A DNA stretch of 14,197 nucleotides from an uncultured Pseudomonadota bacterium (GTDB lineage Bacteria > Pseudomonadota > Gammaproteobacteria > Burkholderiales > Methylophilaceae): assembly GCA_903860085.1 (NCBI GenBank), contig CAIOPD010000035.1, forward strand, positions 1 through 14,197, written 5' to 3'. Position 1 is the stretch's first letter. Each line of letters opens with the position of its first letter. The notes under the pieces are model-generated. The model worked only from the letters and a program-made list of their open reading frames with translations. It ran no database searches and was not told the origin of the DNA. Positions 7,225 to 13,242 of the stretch are shown here, piece by piece. Made by a program: the position numbers and the translations under genes.

Positions 7225-8244
7225 TTACTTGGCGGCCATCATTGCGGCAGCGTTGTCTAACATACGGCAGCTAAAGCCCCACTCATTGTCATACCATGCA
7301 CACACTTTAACCAACAAACCATCCTTGGTGACTTTAGTTAAAGTAGCATCAAAATTAGATGAGAAGCTGGTGTGGTTGTAATCCACAGATACCAAAGGCG
7401 CTTCGTTATAAGATAAGATACCTTTTAACGGACCGCTATTTGCGGCTTCGTGCATGATTTGATTAATCTCTTCTTTGGTGGTCGGACGCGATGCAGTAAA
7501 TGTTAAGTCTATGAGAGACACATTAATAGTGGGTACTCGTATAGCAAAACCATCCAACTTTCCATTTAGTTCTGGTAACACTAAACCAACAGCGGCAGCA
7601 GCACCGGTTTTGGTTGGGATAAGTGAAGTAGTTGCAGAACGGGCGCGGCGCATATCAGAATGATGTGAATCAATCAATACTTGGTCATTGGTATAAGAGT
7701 GGATGGTATTCATCAATCCGTTAACCACGCCAATTTTCTCATGCAACGGCTGGATCATTGGTGCTAAACCATTTGTAGTACAAGAAGCATTGGAAATTAC
7801 AGTATGACTGGCTTTAATGACCTGATGATTGACACCATAAACCACAGTTGCATCAATATCTTTATCGCCTGGGGCTGATAGTAATACCTTTTTAGCACCC
7901 GCATCAATATGCGCTTGTGCTTTAGCTTTGCTATTGAATGCACCAGTGCATTCAAGTACGACATCAATGCCTAGGTCGCGCCAAGGCAACTCAGCTGGAT
8001 TACGTGTAGCAAAAGTTCTGATTTTGTGGCTTTGAATAATCATGTCATCGCCGTCTACGCCCACTTCAAAGGGAAAACGACCATGTGTACTATCGTATCG
8101 TGTTAAATGCGCATTGCTTTCAGCATCACAGCCCGCACTATTGATAGCGATAATTTCAATATCTTTACGTCCAGACTCATACAGCGCACGTAATACCATG
8201 CGACCAATACGGCCATATCCATTAATTGCGATTCGAATTGCCAT
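7225..8244 (-). CDS. gap: Type I glyceraldehyde-3-phosphate dehydrogenase
   Basis: It oxidatively phosphorylates glyceraldehyde 3-phosphate to 1,3-bisphosphoglycerate, or runs in reverse. The 339 residues start MAIRIAINGYGRIGRM with the dinucleotide-binding loop GYGRIGR at 9-15. The catalytic cysteine is C155 in SNASCTTNG and the partner histidine is H182 in TIHSYTNDQ. WYDNEWGFSCRMLD near the end is typical. Two residues are unusual. The acidic residue expected at the end of the second beta strand (IND or similar) is Ser36 in AINSAGC. The second Cys of the usual SCTTNC motif is Gly159. An ATG two codons upstream (8250) directly abuts AGGA, so the ATG at 8244, six bases from AGGA, is preferred. 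The sequence resembles the betaproteobacterial gap paired with tkt and pgk. Erythrose-4-phosphate dehydrogenase is a less likely alternative. Confidence 0.95.
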   Translation of the reverse strand: MAIRIAINGYGRIGRMVLRALYESGRKDIEIIAINSAGCDAESNAHLTRYDSTHGRFPFEVGVDGDDMIIQSHKIRTFATRNPAELPWRDLGIDVVLECTGAFNSKAKAQAHIDAGAKKVLLSAPGDKDIDATVVYGVNHQVIKASHTVISNASCTTNGLAPMIQPLHEKIGVVNGLMNTIHSYTNDQVLIDSHHSDMRRARSATTSLIPTKTGAAAAVGLVLPELNGKLDGFAIRVPTINVSLIDLTFTASRPTTKEEINQIMHEAANSGPLKGILSYNEAPLVSVDYNHTSFSSNFDATLTKVTKDGLLVKVCAWYDNEWGFSCRMLDNAAAMMAAK

Positions 8245-8250
8245 GATCAT

Positions 8251-8254
8251 TCCT
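8251..8254 (-). promoter_or_regulatory. Ribosome binding site deciding the gap start
   Basis: AGGA on the minus strand is immediately next to an ATG at 8250 (too close) and six bases from the ATG at 8244, which begins the conserved MAIRIAINGYGRIG. Confidence 0.7.
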
Positions 8255-8304
8255 AAGTTTTTTCAATTAAATCAAAACATACATTAAAACTGACTGCGCA
8301 AAGA

Positions 8305-8335
8305 ATTAAGGCACCCCAATCTGGGGTGCCTTAAT
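8305..8335 (-). terminator. Strong hairpin between tkt and gap (terminator or intercistronic stem-loop)
   Basis: ATTAAGGCACCCC (8305-8317) and GGGGTGCCTTAAT (8323-8335) form a perfect 13-base-pair stem with a 5-base loop. It lies 42 bases past the tkt stop. On the minus strand the stem is followed by TCTTTG, so the U run is poor. It may terminate part of the tkt transcript, or mark a processing and stability point between tkt and gap. Confidence 0.7.
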
Positions 8336-8377
8336 ATGCCAGCCTAGTTGGCTGTATTAAATACAACGCCCATTAAA

Positions 8378-10393
8378 TTAAAGTACAGATTTAACAGTCG
8401 CCACTACATTTTCAACGGTAAAGCCGAAGTGTTTCAACAATACGCCACCAGGAGCAGATTCACCGAAAGTGTCAATGCCAACTACAGCGCCTTCTAAACC
8501 TACATATTTACGCCAGAAGTCAGTCACACCTGCTTCAACCGCTACGCGTTTTACGCCAGCTGTTAACACACTGTCTTTATAAGCTTTATCTTGACGATCA
8601 AATACATTGGTTGAAGGCATTGAAACTACGCGTACTTTAGTACCTGCTGCATTCAACTCTGCAGCCGCTTTAACCGCTAATTCAAGTTCTGAACCATTGG
8701 CAATAATGATCACGTCTGCTTTACCTGATACATCAGATAACACATAACCACCTTTACGCATTAAATCAAACTGTGCAGCATCATGTTTCATGCCTGGCAC
8801 GTTTTGACGGCTTAATACTAAGCTAGATGGACCATTTTTACGTTCAACAGCTGCTACCCAAGCAACAGCAGTTTCAGTTGAGTTACCTGGACGCCATACA
8901 TCCATATTTGGAATTAAACGTAAACCAGAGGTATTTTCAATTGGTTGATGCGTAGGACCATCTTCACCTTGACCGATAGAGTCATGTGTCAATACAGCAA
9001 TCGTACGTTGTTTCATCAATGCAGCCATACGTAGTGCACTTTTCGCATAGTCTGAGAACATATGGAATGTACCGCCGAATGGAATTAAGCCACCATGCAA
9101 TGCCATACCGTTCATAATTGAAAACATACCAAATTCACGTACGCCATATGAAATATAGTTACCTGGTTTTTTTCCATCAACATGTACAAAGCTACTACAT
9201 GAAGTTAAGTTAGAACCGGTCAAGTCAGCTGAACCACCTAAGAACTCAGGTAGTAAAGGTGCTAACGCACCGATTACATTTTGCGAAGCTTTACGTGTTG
9301 CAACAGTTTCCGCTTTATCATTAGTTGCAGCAATCATTGCATCAGTGGCTGATTTCCAGTTAGCTGGCAATTCACCGCCCATACGACGAGAAAACTCTGC
9401 AGCGTCAGCTGGGAAAGCTGCTTTATAGGCTGCAAATTTAGCATTCCAAGCCGCTTCAGCAGCAGCACCTTTGTCAGTCGCATCCCAACCAGCATATACG
9501 TCAGCTGGAATTACAAATGGCTCATGTGGCCAACCAATGTTAGCGCGAGTTGCAGCAACTTCTTCTAAACCTAATGCTGAACCGTGGCAATCATGTGAAC
9601 CTGATTTGTTTGGTGAACCCATACCAATGACCGTTTTACAGCAGATCAATGATGGTTTGTCTGTGACTTTTTTAGCCGCTTCAATTGCTTTACCAATAGC
9701 AGCAACATCGTGACCATCTACAGATTGAACGTGCCAACCGTATGATTCAAATCGTTTAGCCGTATCGTCTGTGTACCAACCTTCAATGTGACCGTCGATA
9801 GAAATACCGTTGTCATCCCAGAATGCGGTTAATTTACCCAAGCCCCAAGTACCAGCTAAGGCACAAGCTTCATGAGATACACCTTCCATCATACAGCCGT
9901 CACCCAAGAACACGTAAGTGTTGTGGTCAACAATATTGTAATCAATCTCTTGATTGAAACCATCGAAATGGCCTTGTTTATTGAATTGGTCAGCAAGTAA
10001 TTTTTCAGCCATTGCGAAACCTACGCCGTTGGCAATACCTTGGCCCAATGGACCAGTTGTTGTTTCAACGCCTGGAGCATAACCATACTCAGGGTGACCA
10101 GCACATTTTGAATGTAACTGACGGAATGTTTTAAGCTCATCCATCGGCAATGCATAACCTGTTAGGTGCAACAATGAGTAGATCAACATTGAACCATGGC
10201 CGTTAGAAAGCACAAAGCGATCACGGTTTGCCCAGCTAGGGTTTTTTGGATTGTGACTTAAATGGTGATTCCAAAGCTCTTCTGCAATTTCCGCCATGCC
10301 CATAGGCGCGCCTGGGTGGCCAGAGTTTGCTTTTTGTACCGCATCCATCGATAACGCACGGATAGCGTTGGCTAGGTCTTTACGTGTTGCCAT
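8378..10393 (-). CDS. tkt: Transketolase
   Basis: This thiamine-diphosphate enzyme moves two-carbon units between sugar phosphates, in the pentose phosphate pathway and in regeneration of ribulose 5-phosphate in formaldehyde-fixing methylotrophs. The 671 residues have the three normal domains. The PP domain carries GHPGAPMGMA (25-34), TTTGPLGQGI (111-120) and the diphosphate and metal motif GDGCMMEG (164-171) with N195 in DDNG. The Pyr domain carries catalytic E420 in GVREFGM and HDSIGQGEDGPTHQPIE (470-486). The C-terminal domain ends near VVATVKSVL. The ATG has GGGAG six bases upstream. It is the first gene of the tkt-gap-pgk-pyk block and is probably strongly expressed; the arginine codons I read at its 5' end are all CGT or CGC. 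Confidence 0.97.
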   Translation of the reverse strand: MATRKDLANAIRALSMDAVQKANSGHPGAPMGMAEIAEELWNHHLSHNPKNPSWANRDRFVLSNGHGSMLIYSLLHLTGYALPMDELKTFRQLHSKCAGHPEYGYAPGVETTTGPLGQGIANGVGFAMAEKLLADQFNKQGHFDGFNQEIDYNIVDHNTYVFLGDGCMMEGVSHEACALAGTWGLGKLTAFWDDNGISIDGHIEGWYTDDTAKRFESYGWHVQSVDGHDVAAIGKAIEAAKKVTDKPSLICCKTVIGMGSPNKSGSHDCHGSALGLEEVAATRANIGWPHEPFVIPADVYAGWDATDKGAAAEAAWNAKFAAYKAAFPADAAEFSRRMGGELPANWKSATDAMIAATNDKAETVATRKASQNVIGALAPLLPEFLGGSADLTGSNLTSCSSFVHVDGKKPGNYISYGVREFGMFSIMNGMALHGGLIPFGGTFHMFSDYAKSALRMAALMKQRTIAVLTHDSIGQGEDGPTHQPIENTSGLRLIPNMDVWRPGNSTETAVAWVAAVERKNGPSSLVLSRQNVPGMKHDAAQFDLMRKGGYVLSDVSGKADVIIIANGSELELAVKAAAELNAAGTKVRVVSMPSTNVFDRQDKAYKDSVLTAGVKRVAVEAGVTDFWRKYVGLEGAVVGIDTFGESAPGGVLLKHFGFTVENVVATVKSVL

Positions 10394-10399
10394 TGTTTT

Positions 10400-10404
10400 C
10401 TCCC
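10400..10404 (-). promoter_or_regulatory. Ribosome binding site of tkt
   Basis: GGGAG on the minus strand, six bases before the ATG at 10393. Confidence 0.75.
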
Positions 10405-10489
10405 TAATAATTAGCTGGGGCTTGAACGATTCATCTCAGACATTTGGCATGTCTTATAGATAATCATACAAAACCTTGATTGAATTCTT

Positions 10490-10518
10490 AAAAAAGCCGA
10501 GTTTTTAACCGCTTTTTT
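10490..10518 (-). terminator. Possible terminator upstream of tkt
   Basis: AAAAAAGC (10490-10497) and GCTTTTTT (10511-10518) can form an 8-base-pair stem with a 13-base loop, with T runs on either strand. Only two pairs are G-C, so it is weak. It would separate the Gfo/Idh gene from tkt. It overlaps the candidate tkt promoter, so only one of the two readings may be correct. Confidence 0.3.
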
Positions 10519-10529
10519 ACAAAGGTCAA
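10502..10529 (-). promoter_or_regulatory. Candidate tkt promoter
   Basis: On the minus strand TTGACC (10529-10524, five of six matches) is followed after 16 bases by TAAAAA (10507-10502, four of six). It would start transcription about 100 bases before the tkt ATG. The -10 is poor and no alternative is clearly better. The rest of 10394-10655 holds no gene that I can see. Confidence 0.3.
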
Positions 10530-10655
10530 ATTATTGCTTAAATACCCTTTTTCAGCAAGTGCTTAGCCGGTAAATCTCCGCTAGGGCTGATATGATTTGA
10601 CGAATTTGGCTTATTTTGGGCAGCATCCATATTGGCAACAACCAGAAGGGCTAAT

Positions 10656-11717
10656 CTAGACTAGATGAACCAGCCGATTATTCTTGGCTGACTCTAGGAC
10701 CGCTGCGATGACTTTGCAATTAGCTTTAGCATCCGCAAAACCTAATAACGGCGTCTTATCGTTTAAAACGCAATCACTAAAATGTTCAATTTCTAAATTA
10801 AAGTGGTTGCTAGGGGCGAAGCGCTCTTCAGTAAAAGTGCCATCTTCAAGCGCCCAGCTAATCACAGGGGTGTCATTTTGAAATACCCAAGCAGCGTGGC
10901 ATTTGACCCACCCTTTAGTCCCGATAACTTCATATTCTGATTTTCGTGAACGCTCAAAGCTGACATCAAAATGGCCGAATCGGGCGCGGCCTTCTGCATC
11001 CAACCCAAAATCGAGGACACCGCTGGTGACTATATCCGCACCTACTTCGTTAAATTTGGCATGGGCAATGACTGACTTAGGTTCACTAAATGGTGTATTT
11101 TGAAGTTTATTACCTAAACCTAAGCACCATCTTAGGGAGTGGATAGCATATGGCCCTATATCCCACATTGCACCGCCACCATGCTTAAAGCCACTAGCAA
11201 TACGGTACATACGTGCTGGCTTCATTAAAAACGAATAGCTGGCGCGAACTGACAACACATCTCCCACCAAACCTGATTCGACTATTTCTTTGACTCGGGC
11301 ATGCTGAGGATGGAAGCGGTACATAAAACCTTCCATCACTTTGACCTTGTTTTTAATCGCTGCCTGCTCAATGGTTTCAATATCAGCGACTGTCAGCGCC
11401 ATCGGCTTTTCAATCAACACATGCTTACCCGCATAAATTGCCTTTAGCGCCCATTGCACATGCTCTTGATTAGCCATAGGGCAATAAACAGCTTGCACAT
11501 CGGTATCTGCAAGTAACGCATCTAAATCGTCATAGCAATTTACATCACTACAACCGGGCGCATATTTTTCCAAGGTCGCTTTAGCAGCGCCAGTGCGGCG
11601 ACTGGCAATACTGACTAACTCGGCATTTGACGCTTCAATTATGGCTGGCAGTAAGCGCTCATTAACGCGCGCCGCGCCCAGAATGCCCCATTTGAGTTTT
11701 TTTTGTGTTGTGTTCAT
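10656..11717 (-). CDS. Gfo/Idh/MocA family NAD(P)-dependent oxidoreductase
   Basis: The 353 residues show the family's two domains. The N-terminal Rossmann fold has GILGAARVNE at 11-20. The EKP motif (IEKPMAL, 102-108) supplies the catalytic lysine, K104. The C-terminal alpha/beta domain carries GGGAMWDIGPYAIHSLRW (180-197), where D186 and H193 sit at the usual active-site positions. Members oxidise or reduce sugars, inositols, trans-dihydrodiols and related polyols; nothing here tells the substrate. The start is 9 bases after the stop of the thioredoxin-fold gene. No Shine-Dalgarno site is visible, so it is probably translated by coupling within a two-gene operon. The family call is firm; the reaction is unknown. 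Confidence 0.9.
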   Translation of the reverse strand: MNTTQKKLKWGILGAARVNERLLPAIIEASNAELVSIASRRTGAAKATLEKYAPGCSDVNCYDDLDALLADTDVQAVYCPMANQEHVQWALKAIYAGKHVLIEKPMALTVADIETIEQAAIKNKVKVMEGFMYRFHPQHARVKEIVESGLVGDVLSVRASYSFLMKPARMYRIASGFKHGGGAMWDIGPYAIHSLRWCLGLGNKLQNTPFSEPKSVIAHAKFNEVGADIVTSGVLDFGLDAEGRARFGHFDVSFERSRKSEYEVIGTKGWVKCHAAWVFQNDTPVISWALEDGTFTEERFAPSNHFNLEIEHFSDCVLNDKTPLLGFADAKANCKVIAAVLESAKNNRLVHLV

Positions 11718-11726
11718 GAATATCGG

Positions 11727-12293
11727 TTAAATTGACTCTTGAGGAAACCATTTAATACTGCAACCAATACTTGGCAATTGATGTTGAGGCCCCTTTTGCG
11801 TCTCTGCAATAAGTTTCATGGCATGGAACAAGTCTCTTGGATTGTCTACTGGTGGCTCACCACGTCCAGCAGCATCAAAACGTCCACGATATTGCAACTC
11901 TAGCTTTGCATTAAATCCAAAAAAATCTGGGGTACATACTGCACCATAAGCTTTAGCCACCTCTTGCGTATCATCTAAGACATAGGGAAATGAAAAGTTA
12001 AACAACTTAGCCTCCTCCCGCATACGTTCATAGGAATCATCAGGATAGTTCTCTGTGTCATTACTTTGAATCGCAATGGTGTTGATGCCATATTGCAATA
12101 GCTCACGGCAATCGGCCACCAGCCTAGGTTTAATGGCTTTTACGTAAGGGCAGTGGTTGCTGATAAACATTACCAATAATCCATTTTTACCCATGCTATT
12201 CGCCAAGTTATAACGATTACCATCAACACCTAGCAAGTTGAAATCAGTAGCACGTTGACCAAAATTACAAACTGGGGGATTTAAGCTCACCAT
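11727..12293 (-). CDS. Thioredoxin-fold redoxin (AhpC/TSA-like) family protein
   Basis: The 188 residues begin with a peroxiredoxin/redoxin-type opening (GQRATDFNLLGVDGNRYNL) and a core strand LLVMFISNHCPYVKAI (39-54). The cysteine C48 stands at the thioredoxin active-site position but lacks the CxxC partner (CPYV). Further cysteines are C62, C120 in GAVCTPDFFGF, a cis-Pro-like loop, and C178 in the C-terminal SIGCSIKW. There is no signal peptide, so it should be cytoplasmic. Thioredoxin-like proteins with an NHCPYV motif are widespread in bacteria but poorly characterised; a peroxidase or thiol-disulfide role is inference. AAGGAG six bases before the ATG is the strongest ribosome binding site in the window. 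It is the first gene of a likely operon with the Gfo/Idh oxidoreductase and is divergent from rsmE. Confidence 0.88.
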   Translation of the reverse strand: MVSLNPPVCNFGQRATDFNLLGVDGNRYNLANSMGKNGLLVMFISNHCPYVKAIKPRLVADCRELLQYGINTIAIQSNDTENYPDDSYERMREEAKLFNFSFPYVLDDTQEVAKAYGAVCTPDFFGFNAKLELQYRGRFDAAGRGEPPVDNPRDLFHAMKLIAETQKGPQHQLPSIGCSIKWFPQESI

Positions 12294-12299
12294 TTTCTG

Positions 12300-12305
12300 C
12301 TCCTT
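12300..12305 (-). promoter_or_regulatory. Ribosome binding site of the redoxin gene
   Basis: A full AAGGAG on the minus strand, six bases before the ATG at 12293. Confidence 0.8.
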
Positions 12306-12355
12306 ATTTCATTAAACTGGCTTTAGTCAGATTAGTTTTTTTGTATCACAGTCTT

Positions 12356-12361
12356 TATAAT
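12356..12361 (+). promoter_or_regulatory. Candidate -10 box for rsmE in the divergent spacer
   Basis: A perfect TATAAT lies 34 bases before the rsmE start. The -35 region at 17-18 bases (TTAGTT or TAGTTT) is weak. Because the core is nearly palindromic (ATATTATAAA on the other strand), the same site might also serve the divergent redoxin gene. Confidence 0.4.
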
Positions 12362-12395
12362 ATCATTTTTCCTTTCATCTAGAGACGATAAACCT

Positions 12396-13139
12396 GTGGC
12401 TAATTTGCGCTTTTACACCAATACCCCACTAGCTTTAGACGCCACAGTTCAACTATCCGAAAGTGCAGCCGCTCACGCTACGCGAGCATTGCGGCTTGAG
12501 GTGGGGGACAGTGCCACCTTATTTAATGGTGACGGTTTTGATTACGAATGCACGCTCACTGCCGTGAAGAAAAATGCAGTATTTGCCAACATTACCAACG
12601 CGTATGCAGTGCTAAATGAATCGCCGCTAAAAATCACGCTACTGCAAGCCATTTCCAGTGGCGATCGCATGGATTTCACCATACAAAAAGCCGTTGAACT
12701 AGGGGTCACTGCTATACAACCATTCACTAGCCAGCGCAGCGTAGTTAAGCTGTCGGCTGAACGTGCAGAAAAACGTACAGAACATTGGCAAAATATCGTC
12801 ATCTCTGCCTGCGAGCAATCAGGCAGAAGTATTGTCCCCGTAGTCAGCGCCCCATTGAATATGATGCATTTATTTGCACATCTAGCCACAAATTTACATG
12901 TCAATGACTGCAAAATTACTTTGGCGCCCGATGCCACTCAAAAGCTCAAAAGCCTTAACAAACCCAGCGGACACATTTATCTTCTCATCGGCGCCGAAGG
13001 TGGGCTTAGTGATGAAGAAATCGCTTTATCCTTGCATCATGGCTTTCAAACCATGCAGCTAGGCGGACGAGTATTGCGCACAGAAACAGCTGCGCTTGCG
13101 GCCATTGCTGCTTTACAGACTTTATGGGGTGATTTTTAA
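12396..13139 (+). CDS. rsmE: 16S rRNA (uracil-1498-N3) methyltransferase
   Basis: It methylates N3 of U1498 in 16S rRNA of the 30S subunit using S-adenosylmethionine. The 247 residues have an N-terminal PUA-like beta domain (about 1-72, starting ANLRFYTNTPL) and a C-terminal SPOUT knot domain. Motifs are LLQAISSGDRMDFTIQKAVELGV (read in parts, 82-104), ISACEQSGRS (136-145), LLIGAEGGLSDEE (196-208) and LGGRVLRTETAALA (222-235), which form the cofactor-binding trefoil knot. The usual GPEGG is GAEGG here. The start codon is GTG, placed correctly relative to family members; the only Shine-Dalgarno-like sequence is AGAG, 11 bases upstream. The next gene follows after 103 bases in the same direction, with its own apparent promoter. 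Confidence 0.95.
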   Translation: MANLRFYTNTPLALDATVQLSESAAAHATRALRLEVGDSATLFNGDGFDYECTLTAVKKNAVFANITNAYAVLNESPLKITLLQAISSGDRMDFTIQKAVELGVTAIQPFTSQRSVVKLSAERAEKRTEHWQNIVISACEQSGRSIVPVVSAPLNMMHLFAHLATNLHVNDCKITLAPDATQKLKSLNKPSGHIYLLIGAEGGLSDEEIALSLHHGFQTMQLGGRVLRTETAALAAIAALQTLWGDF

Positions 13140-13175
13140 TTAAGGCCCTAATGGAAACGAGCACTGAATAATAAT

Positions 13176-13204
13176 TTGCATTAAATACATAAATGTTTTA
13201 ATAT
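13176..13204 (+). promoter_or_regulatory. Candidate promoter of the HTH-argA gene
   Basis: TTGCAT (13176-13181) and TAATAT (13199-13204) are 17 bases apart in an AT-rich spacer. The -10 matches four of six and the -35 matches three. Transcription would start near 13211, inside the palindrome just downstream. Confidence 0.45.
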
Positions 13205-13205
13205 T

Positions 13206-13220
13206 ATGTAAATATTACAT
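13206..13220. promoter_or_regulatory. Palindrome, possible operator in front of HTH-argA
   Basis: ATGTAA-ATA-TTACAT is a perfect 15-base inverted repeat lying two bases after the putative -10 box and 22 bases before the ATG. The placement over the presumed start point suits a repressor site. The obvious candidate ligand is the helix-turn-helix domain encoded just downstream. This is inference; in AT-rich DNA short palindromes also arise by chance. Confidence 0.45.
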
Positions 13221-13242
13221 TTAATAGGGTGCGACTTTAACC

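Noticed and set aside
7225..8244. Erythrose-4-phosphate dehydrogenase as the identity of gap
   Set aside because: Some phrases (ALYESGR, LPWRDLG, DATVVYGVN) recall Epd, but the gene lies between tkt and pgk and the rest (HSYTNDQ, TKTGAAAAVGLVLPELNGKLDG) fits GAPDH better.
12542..12937. A 131-codon minus-strand frame opposite rsmE
   Set aside because: rsmE carries the conserved motifs of its family throughout this stretch; the antisense frame has no ribosome site or family resemblance.
13140..13242. A terminator for rsmE in the spacer before HTH-argA
   Set aside because: The spacer is AT-rich but has no GC-rich stem followed by T; the only clear symmetric element is the AT-rich palindrome that better suits an operator.
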